The notes: generated by a model not told the origin, from the letters alone. Positions 50,415 to 59,758 are shown, counted from the first letter of the stretch. The stretch: DNA of 64,000 nt from Cerina sp048266425 (GCA_048266425.1 JBLWZN010000018.1:1-64000); one strand, 5' to 3'. Made by a program: numbers and translations.

Positions 50415-51772
50415 AGCTTTTCTGGTTGTAGCTCCATGATTTTTAGAGCCTTGTTTTTCCTAAGATAGGACATAATAATGTGGGTTGTATCGGCATCTCC
50501 CTCCATAGGCACAATAAGTGATTCCAGAATGGAGAGCTTATTGATTTGGTTGTTAAGGTCGTAAAAGCCGTAGCCCTTCAATTTCCCGTTTTTAATTAAT
50601 ATGGCACTGTGCTCCCCAATTTCCCTGCCCTTATCCAGGAGTATTAAATTCTTTTTGGCAAAGCAATATTTGTCCAAAGCCTCTTTTGCCCTTTGGTTGT
50701 AGGTAATTGGTTCCTCATTTAAATCACACATCCCATCGCGTTTGCCTTCATTATGCGTTGATTCTGAAATTCCATTTATATTTTCACACAATTGATACTC
50801 TTCCGTAATTTTTCGTAACCAATTCTTGGCATTTACCATACTGTTGAAGGTAACCAAAGCTTTCAGATCCTTCTTTAGGGAACTGACAGATAAAGCCAAA
50901 TAACCATCTTGGTTAGTGGTAGCATAAATACCGTGCGAGAACAATTTCCCTTTATGGTTGGGGTTGTATTTGGGGCGGTTTCTTTTTAATTCCCCATTTT
51001 CCTTGAGTATGGCTACCAATTCACTACCTGTTGTTTCGTAGGTAACCTTTTTGGTTTCTTTTTGGATTTTTCGAGCATTTTGTCCGTCGTTCGTAAAATG
51101 TTGATTGACACTTTTTTTAATATTGTTGCTTTTGCCTAAAAAAATGATATCCCCATCCTTATTGTGCATGTAGTAAACCCCTGTCTCTGATGGTAATTGC
51201 TCGACAATATCCAACTGTCTAGGGGAGAGTTCCCCCAATGTTTCCTCCTTTATAACCGTTTTAATGATGGTTTTGTCCTGGTCTTTTGAAAGCAATAGTT
51301 TAAACAATTTTAAAGTAGCCAAAGCATCGCCATTTGCCCTGTGTCGATCGCTGACAGGAATTCCCAGGGAGCTGACAAGCTTGCCCAAGCTATAGGATTC
51401 GGCCTCGGGAATAAGCTGTTGGGAAAGATCGACCGTGCAGAGGGTTTTCCTTTCAAAATTATACCCCAAACGCTTAAATTCGGTTCTCAGGATTCGATAG
51501 TCGAATTGGGCGTTATGTGCCACAATAACTGCATCTTGGGTAATCTCCACGATTCGCTTGGCCACCTCGTAAAACTTTGGGGCGGACTCGAGCATTTGAT
51601 TATTGATTTTCGTAAGGTTTACAACAAAAGGCTGGATCTCCTTCTCCGGATTGACTAGACTGATAAATTGATCGACTACCTGATGCCCATCAAACTTATG
51701 GATGGCGATTTCGGTAATACCTTCTTCGTTGTATTTTCCACCAGTAGTTTCAATGTCAAGTATGGCGTACAT
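50411..51772 (-). CDS. DEDDh exonuclease (DNA polymerase III epsilon-like) fused to a degenerate GIY-YIG domain
   Basis: A 453-residue protein. Residues 1-165 form a DnaQ-like 3'-5' exonuclease with all acidic residues: D6 and E8 in LDIETTG, D91 in AHNAQFD, H144 and D149 in HRANGDA. Residues about 193-275 look like a UvrC/Cho-type GIY-YIG domain, but the second tyrosine is Phe211 (FLGKS) and the usual catalytic arginine position is Ser221, so cutting is doubtful. A C-terminal 170 residues have no recognised domain. Exonuclease/GIY-YIG fusions are known in other bacteria. It leads the operon with the K+ channel. Confidence 0.88.
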   Translation of the reverse strand: MYAILDIETTGGKYNEEGITEIAIHKFDGHQVVDQFISLVNPEKEIQPFVVNLTKINNQMLESAPKFYEVAKRIVEITQDAVIVAHNAQFDYRILRTEFKRLGYNFERKTLCTVDLSQQLIPEAESYSLGKLVSSLGIPVSDRHRANGDALATLKLFKLLLSKDQDKTIIKTVIKEETLGELSPRQLDIVEQLPSETGVYYMHNKDGDIIFLGKSNNIKKSVNQHFTNDGQNARKIQKETKKVTYETTGSELVAILKENGELKRNRPKYNPNHKGKLFSHGIYATTNQDGYLALSVSSLKKDLKALVTFNSMVNAKNWLRKITEEYQLCENINGISESTHNEGKRDGMCDLNEEPITYNQRAKEALDKYCFAKKNLILLDKGREIGEHSAILIKNGKLKGYGFYDLNNQINKLSILESLIVPMEGDADTTHIIMSYLRKNKALKIMELQPEKL

Positions 51773-51838
51773 GTACTTTATTTATTGAATTCATTCTTAG
51801 ACCAGGCCATTTTCAATCCTGTTTCTTATAGGTTGTCA

Positions 51839-51846
51839 CAAAGATA
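51839..51846 (-). promoter_or_regulatory. Candidate -7 element of the exonuclease operon
   Basis: TATCTTTG on the minus strand, 67 bases before the start codon. No -33 TTTG is seen at the right spacing. Confidence 0.35.
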
Positions 51847-51935
51847 GGTATTCACTTCCCTTTTGTGGGTCAGACCGTTACATTACTTTAAATTCTTGCC
51901 TGGTGGCGGTTTCGCCTGGGAATGGCAAAAGATTC

Positions 51936-52586
51936 CTACCTCTTCCCAAATATACTGCTTCCGATCCTTACCATGTTACTACCTTCTTCCACTGCAATTT
52001 TATAATCCCCACTCATTCCCATGGACAGGATGGAAACCTCGGGAATAATATTTTTCGACTTATTGAAAAGGGACTTTAGATATCGGAATTCCTTTCGAAT
52101 TTGATTGTTATCTTCCGTAAAAGTAGCCATTCCCATCAATCCTAAAACCCTTACGTTCAACAATTCGCCAAGATTTTTTGAAGTGATAATTTCATTCAAC
52201 TCGGATTGATCCAAACCAAATTTAGTTTCTTCCTCGGCAATGTGGACCTGCAAAAGACAATCAATTTTTCTGTTGACATTTTTGGCCTGCTTGTTAATTT
52301 CCTTTAGGAGCTTAAAGCTGTCCACCCCATGCACCAATGACACGTAGGGAGCCATATACTTCACCTTATTGCGTTGCACGTGACCGATCATATGCCATTT
52401 AATGTCCTTTGGCAAGGCATTCCATTTTTCGGTCATTTCCTGGATCTTGTTCTCCCCAAAAATACGCTGGCCCGCATTATAAGCTTCCATGATTTCGGCT
52501 ACTGGTTTGGTCTTGGACACCGCAACCAAAGTAACATCCTCGGGCAAGCTGTTCTTAATTTTTATTAAATTTTCCGCAATGGGCAT
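51936..52586 (-). CDS. yggS: YggS-family pyridoxal phosphate homeostasis protein
   Basis: A 216-residue alanine-racemase-like TIM barrel that binds PLP and balances the B6 pool. The PLP lysine is in LVAVSKTKPVAEI (about residue 25); FGENKIQEM, WHMIGHVQRNKVKY, and SILSMGMSGDYKIAVEEGSNMVRIGSSIFG complete the signature. It is followed by a 163-base gap and then the exonuclease gene runs away from it on the same strand, so it is downstream of that operon's start but separate. Confidence 0.95.
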   Translation of the reverse strand: MPIAENLIKIKNSLPEDVTLVAVSKTKPVAEIMEAYNAGQRIFGENKIQEMTEKWNALPKDIKWHMIGHVQRNKVKYMAPYVSLVHGVDSFKLLKEINKQAKNVNRKIDCLLQVHIAEEETKFGLDQSELNEIITSKNLGELLNVRVLGLMGMATFTEDNNQIRKEFRYLKSLFNKSKNIIPEVSILSMGMSGDYKIAVEEGSNMVRIGSSIFGKR

Positions 52587-52666
52587 GCTGTGTTAATTTG
52601 TTTGTTCTAAGACGAAATATATTGCCTCCAAATTGTTTGGAAGTTGCTTTTATAAGTTTACATATT

Positions 52667-52694
52667 TAGAAACTAGAAACTAGAAACTAGAAAC
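52667..52694. repeat. Four exact tandem copies of TAGAAAC
   Basis: TAGAAAC is repeated four times without change, then CAGACAA follows in register. It is the most regular heptad tract in the window. Confidence 0.9.
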
Positions 52695-52739
52695 CAGACA
52701 AAAGTTTATCGGTTTATGAGGTTATTTTTTTTATTTTAC

Positions 52740-52768
52740 TTTAACCTTTAACCTATAACCTCTTCACC
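52740..52768. repeat. Degenerate 7-bp period repeat
   Basis: TTTAACC, TTTAACC, TATAACC, then a TCTTCACC variant with one extra base. It reaches the stop codon of the dehydrogenase gene. It shares the intergenic space with the TAGAAAC tract. Confidence 0.65.
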
Positions 52769-53648
52769 TAAACCTAGGTGCAACATGCTCCGCCTTCTTG
52801 GATTCTGAATAATCATAAAATCCTTCCCCCGACTTAATGCCTAATTTTCCGGCGATCACCATATTTACCAAAAGGGGACAGGGTGCATATTTTGGGTTTC
52901 TAAACCCATTGTACATGACGTTCAAGATAGAAAGGCACACATCCAACCCAATAAAATCCGCCAACTGCAATGGACCCATAGGATGGGCCATCCCCAATTT
53001 CATCACGGTGTCTATTTCTACTACCCCGGCGACCCCGTGGTGCAAGGTTTCTATGGCCTCATTGATCATGGGCATCAGGATGCGGTTTGCCACAAATCCA
53101 GGGTAATCATTTACCTCGGTAGGGGCCTTGCCCAAATTCTTTGCAAGTTCCATGATGGTATTGGTCGTTTCATCGGAAGTGTTATAACCCCGTATTACTT
53201 CCACCAAGGGCATCAAGGGGACCGGATTCATAAAATGCATTCCGATTACCTTGTCGGGACGTTGCGTGGCCCCTGCGATCTGGGTGATGGAAATGGAGGA
53301 GGTATTTGTGGCAAGAATGGTTTTTTGGGGACATCCCAAATCTAGTTCCTCAAAAATTTTCAATTTCAGTTCCACATCTTCCACTGCAGCCTCTACAACC
53401 AAATCTACGTCCTTGACCCCCTCGGAAATAGATGTATAAGTGGTGATATTGGTCAGGGCCTCCTTTTTTTCCTGAGCTGTGATTTTTTCCTTGTCCACCA
53501 TCCGGTCTAGATTTTTTGCTATGGTGGCCAAACCTTTATCTAGGGACGCCTGGGAAATATCGATAAGGTTGACTATATAACCGTTCTGGGCAAAGACATG
53601 GGCTATTCCGTTGCCCATTGTTCCCGAACCTATAACCGCTATTTGCAT
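52764..53648 (-). CDS. hbd: 3-hydroxybutyryl-CoA dehydrogenase
   Basis: It oxidises 3-hydroxyacyl-CoA with NAD+ (fatty acid or phenylacetate-type degradation, or butanoate metabolism). The 294-residue protein has the Rossmann motif GSGTMGNGIAHVFAQNG, catalytic His in GMHFMNPVPLMPLVEV (near 140) and the C-terminal domain starting DYPGFVANRILMPMINEA. The usual single-domain length and no fused crotonase point to the small HBD/PaaH type. Neighbours do not show the pathway. Confidence 0.93.
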   Translation of the reverse strand: MQIAVIGSGTMGNGIAHVFAQNGYIVNLIDISQASLDKGLATIAKNLDRMVDKEKITAQEKKEALTNITTYTSISEGVKDVDLVVEAAVEDVELKLKIFEELDLGCPQKTILATNTSSISITQIAGATQRPDKVIGMHFMNPVPLMPLVEVIRGYNTSDETTNTIMELAKNLGKAPTEVNDYPGFVANRILMPMINEAIETLHHGVAGVVEIDTVMKLGMAHPMGPLQLADFIGLDVCLSILNVMYNGFRNPKYAPCPLLVNMVIAGKLGIKSGEGFYDYSESKKAEHVAPRFR

Positions 53649-53663
53649 ATGTAGTTTTCTTCC

Positions 53664-53681
53664 TTCCCGCGAAGGCGGGAA
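53664..53681. repeat. TTCCCGC palindrome, copy 1
   Basis: TTCCCGC-GAAG-GCGGGAA, a perfect 7-bp stem with a 4-base loop, 16 bases upstream of the dehydrogenase start. The same palindrome recurs at 59759-59778. Confidence 0.8.
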
Positions 53682-53710
53682 TCTGTTAATAATTGATTTT
53701 ATGTTTCATC

Positions 53711-53777
53711 ATTCCCGCCCTTCGACTTCCTGCCCGACTTTGACAGGCGGGCGCTTAGGATAAACTTAGGCGGGAAT
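53711..53777. repeat. Composite inverted repeat of the TTCCCGC family
   Basis: ATTCCCGCC (53711-53719) and GGCGGGAAT (53769-53777) form 9-bp arms. Between them a second palindrome, CCTGCCCG...CAGGCGGGC (about 53729-53752), is nested. Confidence 0.7.
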
Positions 53778-53800
53778 CTATTCGTTTCAGGTTTCAAATG

Positions 53801-53870
53801 GAGACGCAAGCATTGGGTCACTACATAATTGTTGTTTTCGCACCTGTCCGAGACGCAAGCATTGCGTCTC
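53801..53870. repeat. Two copies of a GAGACGCAA palindrome
   Basis: GAGACGCAA-GCA-TTGCGTCTC at 53850-53870 is a perfect 9-bp stem. A decayed copy, GAGACGCAAGCATTGGGTCAC, lies 49 bp to the left at 53801-53821. Confidence 0.8.
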
Positions 53871-53936
53871 TTCTCCCCTGTATTACCAGTTTTATAATTG
53901 GTCTTGGCTTCTTGGTTCTTTTATCTTGTTTCCTAT

Positions 53937-54896
53937 TTAAAACGACGCGATCACTTTTAAAGCCACTTTTAGGGCATTGGTCCCCTGTTTTAGGGTCACC
54001 ACGGGAACAGTGTCGTTTACGATAGCATCAGCAAAAGTTTCGAGTTCATCCATAATGGCGTTGTTGGTCGCAATATCCGGGTTTTCAAAATAGATCTGCT
54101 TTTTAACCCCTTCCGCATTTTCAAGGATCATATCAAAATCCCCAGGTTGATCGGGAGCATCCTTCATCTTTACGACTTCTACCTTTTTCTCCAGGAAATC
54201 TACCGAAATATAGGCATCCCTTTGAAAAAATCGGGATTTTCTCATGTTTTTTAATGAAATCCTGCTCGCGGTAAGGTTGGCCACACATCCGTTCTCGAAT
54301 TCGATCCTGGCGTTGGCTATATCGGGGGAATTACTAATAACCGCTACCCCGCTGGCATGGATAGCCTTTACTTCGGAATTTACTACGCTTAGGATGGCAT
54401 CGATATCGTGTATCATCAAGTCCAGTACTACGGGAACATCGGTACCCCTTGGGTTGAACTCGGCCAGTCGATGGGCCTCTATGAACATTGGGTTTTCAAT
54501 TTTGTCCTTGACCGACATAAAGGCCGGATTAAAGCGCTCCACGTGCCCAACCTGACCCTTTACCTTGTGCTTTTTTTCAAGGGCAAGCAGTTCAGCGGCC
54601 TCTTCCAAGGTATGTGTGATGGGTTTTTCGATAAAAATATGTTTCCCTTTTTCCATGGCCTTTTTGGCACATTCAAAATGGGATAGGGTGGGGGTCACGA
54701 TATCAACAACATCCACAGCGTCCATTAATTTGTGTAGATTGTCAAAATAGGTATACCCCAATTCGTCCGAGACCTTTTTTCCGTTGATGGCATCGGGATC
54801 GTAAAATCCGATCAATTCATACTTTTTCGATTCGTTCAACAGACGGAGGTGAATTTTCCCCAAATGGCCCGCTCCCAAGACTCCTACTTTGAGCAT
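53937..54896 (-). CDS. Gfo/Idh/MocA-family oxidoreductase
   Basis: A 319-residue NAD(P)-dependent oxidoreductase. The Rossmann start KVGVLGAGHLGKIHLRLL, the family lysine in HIFIEKPITHTLEEA (near 93) and the C-terminal alpha/beta domain are clear. DVPVVLDLMIHDIDAILSVV carries the likely catalytic HD. Substrate unknown, probably a sugar or sugar-nucleotide. The Met at 54896 is preferred to the upstream TKNKYM extension to 54914, because the Rossmann strand begins there. Flanked upstream by parE on the other strand. Confidence 0.88.
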   Translation of the reverse strand: MLKVGVLGAGHLGKIHLRLLNESKKYELIGFYDPDAINGKKVSDELGYTYFDNLHKLMDAVDVVDIVTPTLSHFECAKKAMEKGKHIFIEKPITHTLEEAAELLALEKKHKVKGQVGHVERFNPAFMSVKDKIENPMFIEAHRLAEFNPRGTDVPVVLDLMIHDIDAILSVVNSEVKAIHASGVAVISNSPDIANARIEFENGCVANLTASRISLKNMRKSRFFQRDAYISVDFLEKKVEVVKMKDAPDQPGDFDMILENAEGVKKQIYFENPDIATNNAIMDELETFADAIVNDTVPVVTLKQGTNALKVALKVIASF

Positions 54897-55197
54897 ATAT
54901 TTGTTTTTAGTCAAAAATAGGGATAGTTTGTAAGTTTATCGAATTGGACAATTAAAACTTTTGTTATTTTGTTCGGAAAATTGGCCCTCATTATTTTAAA
55001 CTAAGGGCCTGGAATTTATCTTTGATCTTTTCACTATATTCTTATTCCAGTTTTAGAACTTCATACTTGAACTTGAACTTTGATGGTGTCTATCAACAAA
55101 ATCAGTACTTTCGTTGTTGATTACTTTATAGGGGAGGGTTTTTATCTTTTTACAACAGTTCCTATCTTAGCGATCAAACGTCCTACAAATCTAATCT
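54897..55197. other. 301-bp divergent intergenic region before parE
   Basis: It contains the candidate parE promoter (54994-55024), a GGCCCT/AGGGCC hairpin (54983-55009) overlapping that promoter, and a weak heptad-like stretch (TAGAACT, TCATACT, TGAACTT) near 55034-55060. No frame is convincing. Confidence 0.5.
54994..55024 (+). promoter_or_regulatory. Candidate promoter of the parE-parC operon
   Basis: TTTT at 54994-54997 and TATCTTTG at 55017-55024 are 19 bp apart. The leader would be about 165 bases. The -33 lies inside a GGCCCT/AGGGCC hairpin. Confidence 0.5.
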
Positions 55198-57060
55198 ATG
55201 GAAGATAACACCCAATATACCGAAGATAACATCCGTTCACTGGACTGGAAAGAGCACATAAGGCTACGTCCGGGCATGTATATTGGAAAATTGGGCGATG
55301 GGTCTTCGGCGGACGATGGCATCTATATCCTTTTAAAAGAGGTAATCGATAACTGTATCGATGAATTTGTAATGGGGGCCGGAAAAACCATAGAAATTTC
55401 TATCAAGGACAATATGGTCAATGTCCGCGATTACGGTCGTGGCATTCCCTTGGGCAAAGTGGTAGATGTGGTGTCCAAGATGAACACTGGAGGAAAATAC
55501 GACAGTAAGGCATTTAAAAAATCAGTTGGCCTTAACGGCGTAGGGACGAAGGCCGTGAACGCCCTTTCCAGTTTTTTTAAGGTAGAATCCTCACGGGACA
55601 ATTTGCTGAAATCGGCCGAATTTTCCCAAGGCAATCTGGAACAGGAAGAGGGGCCAATGGAAACGTCAAAAAGAAAAGGGACCAAGGTATCCTTTGTTCC
55701 GGACGAGGCCATCTTTAAAAAATACAAATACCGGAACGAATATATTGAGCGAATGCTCAAATACTACGTGTACCTCAATCCCGGTCTCACTATCGTCTTT
55801 AATGGTGAAAAGTTTTACTCCGATAATGGCCTTAAGGATTTGCTGGAAGATAATAACAACATTGAGGATATGTTGTATCCGGTCATCCATTTAAAAGGGG
55901 AGGACATAGAAGTGGCGCTTACGCACAGTAAGACCCAGTACAGCGAGGAGTACCATTCATTTGTAAACGGACAGCACACCACCCAGGGGGGCACCCATCA
56001 ATCTGCCTTTAGGGAGGCCATTGCCAAGACGATCCGCGATTTTTATGGCAAAAATTATGATTCTTCGGATATTCGAAAATCGATTATCTCTGCCATTTCC
56101 ATAAAAGTAACGGAGCCCGTATTTGAAAGTCAGACCAAGACCAAATTGGGCTCGACGGATATGGGTGGGGATTTCCCAACGGTACGGACCTATATCAATG
56201 ATTTTGTCGGCAAATATCTGGACAACTATCTGCACAAGAACCCGGAAACGGCAGATTTGCTACAGCGAAAGATCGTACAGGCCGAAAGGGAGCGAAAGGA
56301 GCTATCGGGTATTCGTAAATTGGCACGTGATAGGGCAAAGAAAGCCAGTCTGCACAACAAGAAGCTGAGGGATTGCAGGGTGCATCTGGGCGATATGAAG
56401 AACGAAAGGCGATTGGATTCCACCCTTTTTATAACCGAAGGGGATTCTGCTTCGGGATCCATCACAAAATCCAGGGACGTTAACACACAGGCGGTTTTTA
56501 GCCTTCGTGGCAAGCCGTTGAACTCCTATGGCATGTCCAAAAAAATAGTATATGAGAACGAGGAGTTCAACCTGCTCCAGGCGGCATTGAACATAGAGGA
56601 ATCCATGGAGGATTTGCGTTATAACAACGTTGTTATAGCAACCGATGCCGATGTAGATGGAATGCACATTAGATTGCTGCTGATCACCTTTTTCCTTCAA
56701 TTTTTCCCTGAATTGATCAAGGAGAACCATTTGTACATTCTTCAGACCCCATTGTTCCGGGTTCGAAACAAGAAAGAAACAATTTACTGCTATAGTCCCG
56801 AGGAAAAGGCGGCGGCAATTGAAAAGCTCTCCGGTAAACCGGAGCTCACCCGGTTTAAGGGATTGGGTGAAATTTCCCCGGACGAGTTCCAACACTTTAT
56901 CGGGGCCGATATACGATTGGAGCCCGTAATGTTGGATAAGGCCATGTCTATTGAGCAGTTGTTGGAATTCTATATGGGCAAAAATACGCCCGACCGCCAA
57001 AAATTCATAATCGAGAATCTTAAAGTTGAGCTCGATTTAGTGGAAGAAAATCAAATATAA
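55198..57060 (+). CDS. parE: DNA topoisomerase IV subunit B (ParE)
   Basis: The ATPase subunit of topoisomerase IV, which decatenates daughter chromosomes. The 620-residue GHKL protein shows LRPGMYIGKLGDG, EVIDNCIDEF, VRDYGRGIPLG and GLNGVGTKAVNALS (N-terminal ATPase), and the TOPRIM motif FITEGDSASGSITKSR plus ATDADVDGMHI (near 410-490). It forms an operon with parC 33 bases downstream. As a Bacteroidota enzyme it may be hard to separate from GyrB by sequence, but the length and parC neighbour support ParE. Confidence 0.93.
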   Translation: MEDNTQYTEDNIRSLDWKEHIRLRPGMYIGKLGDGSSADDGIYILLKEVIDNCIDEFVMGAGKTIEISIKDNMVNVRDYGRGIPLGKVVDVVSKMNTGGKYDSKAFKKSVGLNGVGTKAVNALSSFFKVESSRDNLLKSAEFSQGNLEQEEGPMETSKRKGTKVSFVPDEAIFKKYKYRNEYIERMLKYYVYLNPGLTIVFNGEKFYSDNGLKDLLEDNNNIEDMLYPVIHLKGEDIEVALTHSKTQYSEEYHSFVNGQHTTQGGTHQSAFREAIAKTIRDFYGKNYDSSDIRKSIISAISIKVTEPVFESQTKTKLGSTDMGGDFPTVRTYINDFVGKYLDNYLHKNPETADLLQRKIVQAERERKELSGIRKLARDRAKKASLHNKKLRDCRVHLGDMKNERRLDSTLFITEGDSASGSITKSRDVNTQAVFSLRGKPLNSYGMSKKIVYENEEFNLLQAALNIEESMEDLRYNNVVIATDADVDGMHIRLLLITFFLQFFPELIKENHLYILQTPLFRVRNKKETIYCYSPEEKAAAIEKLSGKPELTRFKGLGEISPDEFQHFIGADIRLEPVMLDKAMSIEQLLEFYMGKNTPDRQKFIIENLKVELDLVEENQI

Positions 57061-57093
57061 ACCAACCAATTATAAATATTTCCAAAATTCTTT

Positions 57094-59742
57094 ATGGAAG
57101 AGAATGACGATGTGAGCGAAACACCCAAAGACGGCCAACCCGTTAGTCAGGGTGTTCCTGATGATTCCCAAGAGGCATTGACGAAGGTTACCGGAATGTA
57201 CAAGGATTGGTTTCTTGACTACGCCTCCTATGTAATATTAGAACGTGCCGTACCGGCGATCGAGGACGGTTTTAAGCCCGTGCAGCGACGAATTATGCAT
57301 GCGCTAAAGGAACTGGACGATGGCCGTTATAACAAGGTGGCAAACGTGGTGGGTCATACCATGCAGTACCATCCCCATGGGGATGCCAGTATTGCCGATG
57401 CTATGGTGCAATTGGGCCAAAAGGACATCTTGATAGACACCCAGGGAAACTGGGGGAATATCCTAACCGGCGATGGTGCGGCAGCTTCCCGCTACATCGA
57501 GGCGCGCTTGTCCAAATTTGCATTGGAGGTCGTTTTCTCGCCCAAGATCACGGAATGGCAATTATCCTATGACGGCAGAAAAAAGGAACCCGTAAACCTT
57601 CCCGTAAAATTTCCATTATTACTGGCTCAAGGGGCCGAAGGTATTGCGGTGGGTCTATCGACAAAAATACTGCCACATAACTTCAACGAACTGATCGACG
57701 CCTCGATCAAGCATTTGAAGGGGCAGCGTTTTACGTTGTTTCCCGATTTTCCAACCGCTGGCATCATTGATGTCGGCAGCTATCACGATGGGCTTAGAGG
57801 AGGAAAGATCAGGGTAAGGGCGCGAATCTCGCAATTAGACAAAAGCACCCTGGTTATCAGTGAAATACCTTATGGAACAAATACTTCTACTTTAATAGAT
57901 TCTATTTTAAAGGCCAATGAGAAGGGGAAGATTAAAATAAAGAAAATTGAGGACAACACAGCCGCAGAGGTCGAAATATTGGTGCACTTGCCCTCCGGAA
58001 TTTCCCCGGACAAAACAATAGACGCCCTCTATGCCTTTACAGCTTGTGAATCTTCCATTTCCCCATTGGGCTGTATCATAGAGGACAACAAACCCCTTTT
58101 TATAGGGGTGACCGAAATGTTGCAGCGGTCAACGGATTATACGGTAGAGCTATTACAGGCCGAGTTGGAAATTCAGCTGGGGGAGTTTGAGGAACAATGG
58201 CATTTCGCCTCCCTGGAACGGATATTTATTGAGAACCGTATTTACCGGGATATTGAGGAAGAGGAGACTTGGGAAGGGGTTATCCAAGCAATAGATAAAG
58301 GTCTTAGGCCCCATACTTCCCATTTAAAAAGGGCGGTGACAGAGGAAGATATCGTTCGTCTTACCGAAATTCGTATCAAACGGATTTCCAAATTTGATTT
58401 GGGCAAAGCGCAGCAACATTTGGATAATCTGGAAGAGAAAATAGCTGAAATAAAGCATAATTTGGCCCATTTGACGGATTTTGCCATCAACTATTTCAAA
58501 GGACTGAAAGAGAGATATGGAAAAGGCAGGGAGCGCAAGTCCGAGATCAAGGTCTTTGACGATATAGAAGCCACCAAAGTGGTAATCCGCAACACCAAGC
58601 TCTATGTAAATCGCGAAGAAGGTTTTGTTGGTACCTCGTTAAAAAGGGACGAGTATGTAACCGATTGTAGTGATATAGATGACGTTATCGTATTTACCAA
58701 GGATGGTCAAATGACGGTCACCAAGGTAGATGCCAAAACCTTTGTGGGCAAGGGCATAATCCACGTTGCCGTATTTAAGAAAAAGGATAAACGGACCATT
58801 TACAATATGATCTATAAGGATGGGAAGGGCGGTCCTAGTTATGTAAAGCGCTTTAATGTTTCGGGGATTACCAGGGACAAACCCTATGACCTTACAAATG
58901 GCAAACCGGGATCCGAGGTACTCTATTTCTCTGCAAATCCAAACGGGGAAGCCGAAGTGGTGACCGTTCTATTGCGGCAGGTCGGGAGTGTTAAAAAATT
59001 AAAATGGGATTTGGATTTTGCCGATGTGCTGATAAAAGGCAGGGCCTCCAAAGGAAATATAGTGACCAAATATTCTGTAAAACGTATAGAACTGAAGGAG
59101 AAAGGCGTTTCTACCCTTAAGCCCAGGAAGATTTGGTTCGATGAAATTGTACAGCGATTGAACGTGGATGGCAGGGGAGAGTTGCTTGGGGAATTTAAGG
59201 GGGACGACCTTTTGCTCGTTGTAACCCAGCGGGGTACGGCCAAAACTATTGTCCCCGATCTTTCTGTTCGGTTCGATGAGGATATGATCATTCTGGAAAA
59301 ATGGAACCCGGACAAACCGCTGTCGGCCATTTATTTTGACGGGGAGAAAGAACGGTATTATGTAAAACGGTTCTTGATCGAGCATGAAAACAAGGAAGAG
59401 GTATTCATTTCCGAACATCCCAAATCGGTATTGGAGCTCGTTACAACGGACTGGAGACCTATGGTGGAACTGGAGTTTGCCAAACCGAGGGGTAAGGAAG
59501 CCAAACCCAACCAAACCGTGAATTTAGAGGAATTTATTTCTGTCAAGGGTATAAAGGCATTGGGCAACCAGTTAACATCGGATAAGCTCAAAAGCGTAAA
59601 CGCACTTGATCCATTGCCCTACGAAGAGCCCGAGGTCCATGAAGCTGAGGATATAGAGGTGATTGATGAGGAAGACGTACTTCCGGAGGAAAAAAACCCT
59701 ACCGATAAAAAAGGGGAATCGGATCAGCCCACGTTGTTTTAA
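57094..59742 (+). CDS. parC: DNA topoisomerase IV subunit A (ParC)
   Basis: The DNA-cutting subunit. The 882-residue protein has the winged-helix start FLDYASYVILERAVPAIEDGFKPVQRRIMHAL, the catalytic tyrosine in GDGAAASRYIEARLS (near 140), a long coiled-coil tower, and a C-terminal beta-pinwheel of about 330 residues. An acidic, poorly conserved tail (about 840-882) ends with GESDQPTLF. The GyrA-box pattern QRRGGKG is not seen in the pinwheel, which supports topoisomerase IV over gyrase. Confidence 0.93.
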   Translation: MEENDDVSETPKDGQPVSQGVPDDSQEALTKVTGMYKDWFLDYASYVILERAVPAIEDGFKPVQRRIMHALKELDDGRYNKVANVVGHTMQYHPHGDASIADAMVQLGQKDILIDTQGNWGNILTGDGAAASRYIEARLSKFALEVVFSPKITEWQLSYDGRKKEPVNLPVKFPLLLAQGAEGIAVGLSTKILPHNFNELIDASIKHLKGQRFTLFPDFPTAGIIDVGSYHDGLRGGKIRVRARISQLDKSTLVISEIPYGTNTSTLIDSILKANEKGKIKIKKIEDNTAAEVEILVHLPSGISPDKTIDALYAFTACESSISPLGCIIEDNKPLFIGVTEMLQRSTDYTVELLQAELEIQLGEFEEQWHFASLERIFIENRIYRDIEEEETWEGVIQAIDKGLRPHTSHLKRAVTEEDIVRLTEIRIKRISKFDLGKAQQHLDNLEEKIAEIKHNLAHLTDFAINYFKGLKERYGKGRERKSEIKVFDDIEATKVVIRNTKLYVNREEGFVGTSLKRDEYVTDCSDIDDVIVFTKDGQMTVTKVDAKTFVGKGIIHVAVFKKKDKRTIYNMIYKDGKGGPSYVKRFNVSGITRDKPYDLTNGKPGSEVLYFSANPNGEAEVVTVLLRQVGSVKKLKWDLDFADVLIKGRASKGNIVTKYSVKRIELKEKGVSTLKPRKIWFDEIVQRLNVDGRGELLGEFKGDDLLLVVTQRGTAKTIVPDLSVRFDEDMIILEKWNPDKPLSAIYFDGEKERYYVKRFLIEHENKEEVFISEHPKSVLELVTTDWRPMVELEFAKPRGKEAKPNQTVNLEEFISVKGIKALGNQLTSDKLKSVNALDPLPYEEPEVHEAEDIEVIDEEDVLPEEKNPTDKKGESDQPTLF

Positions 59743-59758
59743 TAACAATTTTTATTTT

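Noticed and set aside
52667..52694. Tandem TAGAAAC copies as a CRISPR array
   Set aside because: Units are 7 bp with no spacers and no cas genes nearby.
54912..54919. TATTTTTG (minus strand) as promoter of the Gfo/Idh gene
   Set aside because: No -33 element at the right spacing; the match to the -7 alone is weak evidence in AT-rich sequence.
56302..57000. 232-codon minus-strand frame inside parE
   Set aside because: Fully antisense to conserved ParE motifs; no recognisable protein features.
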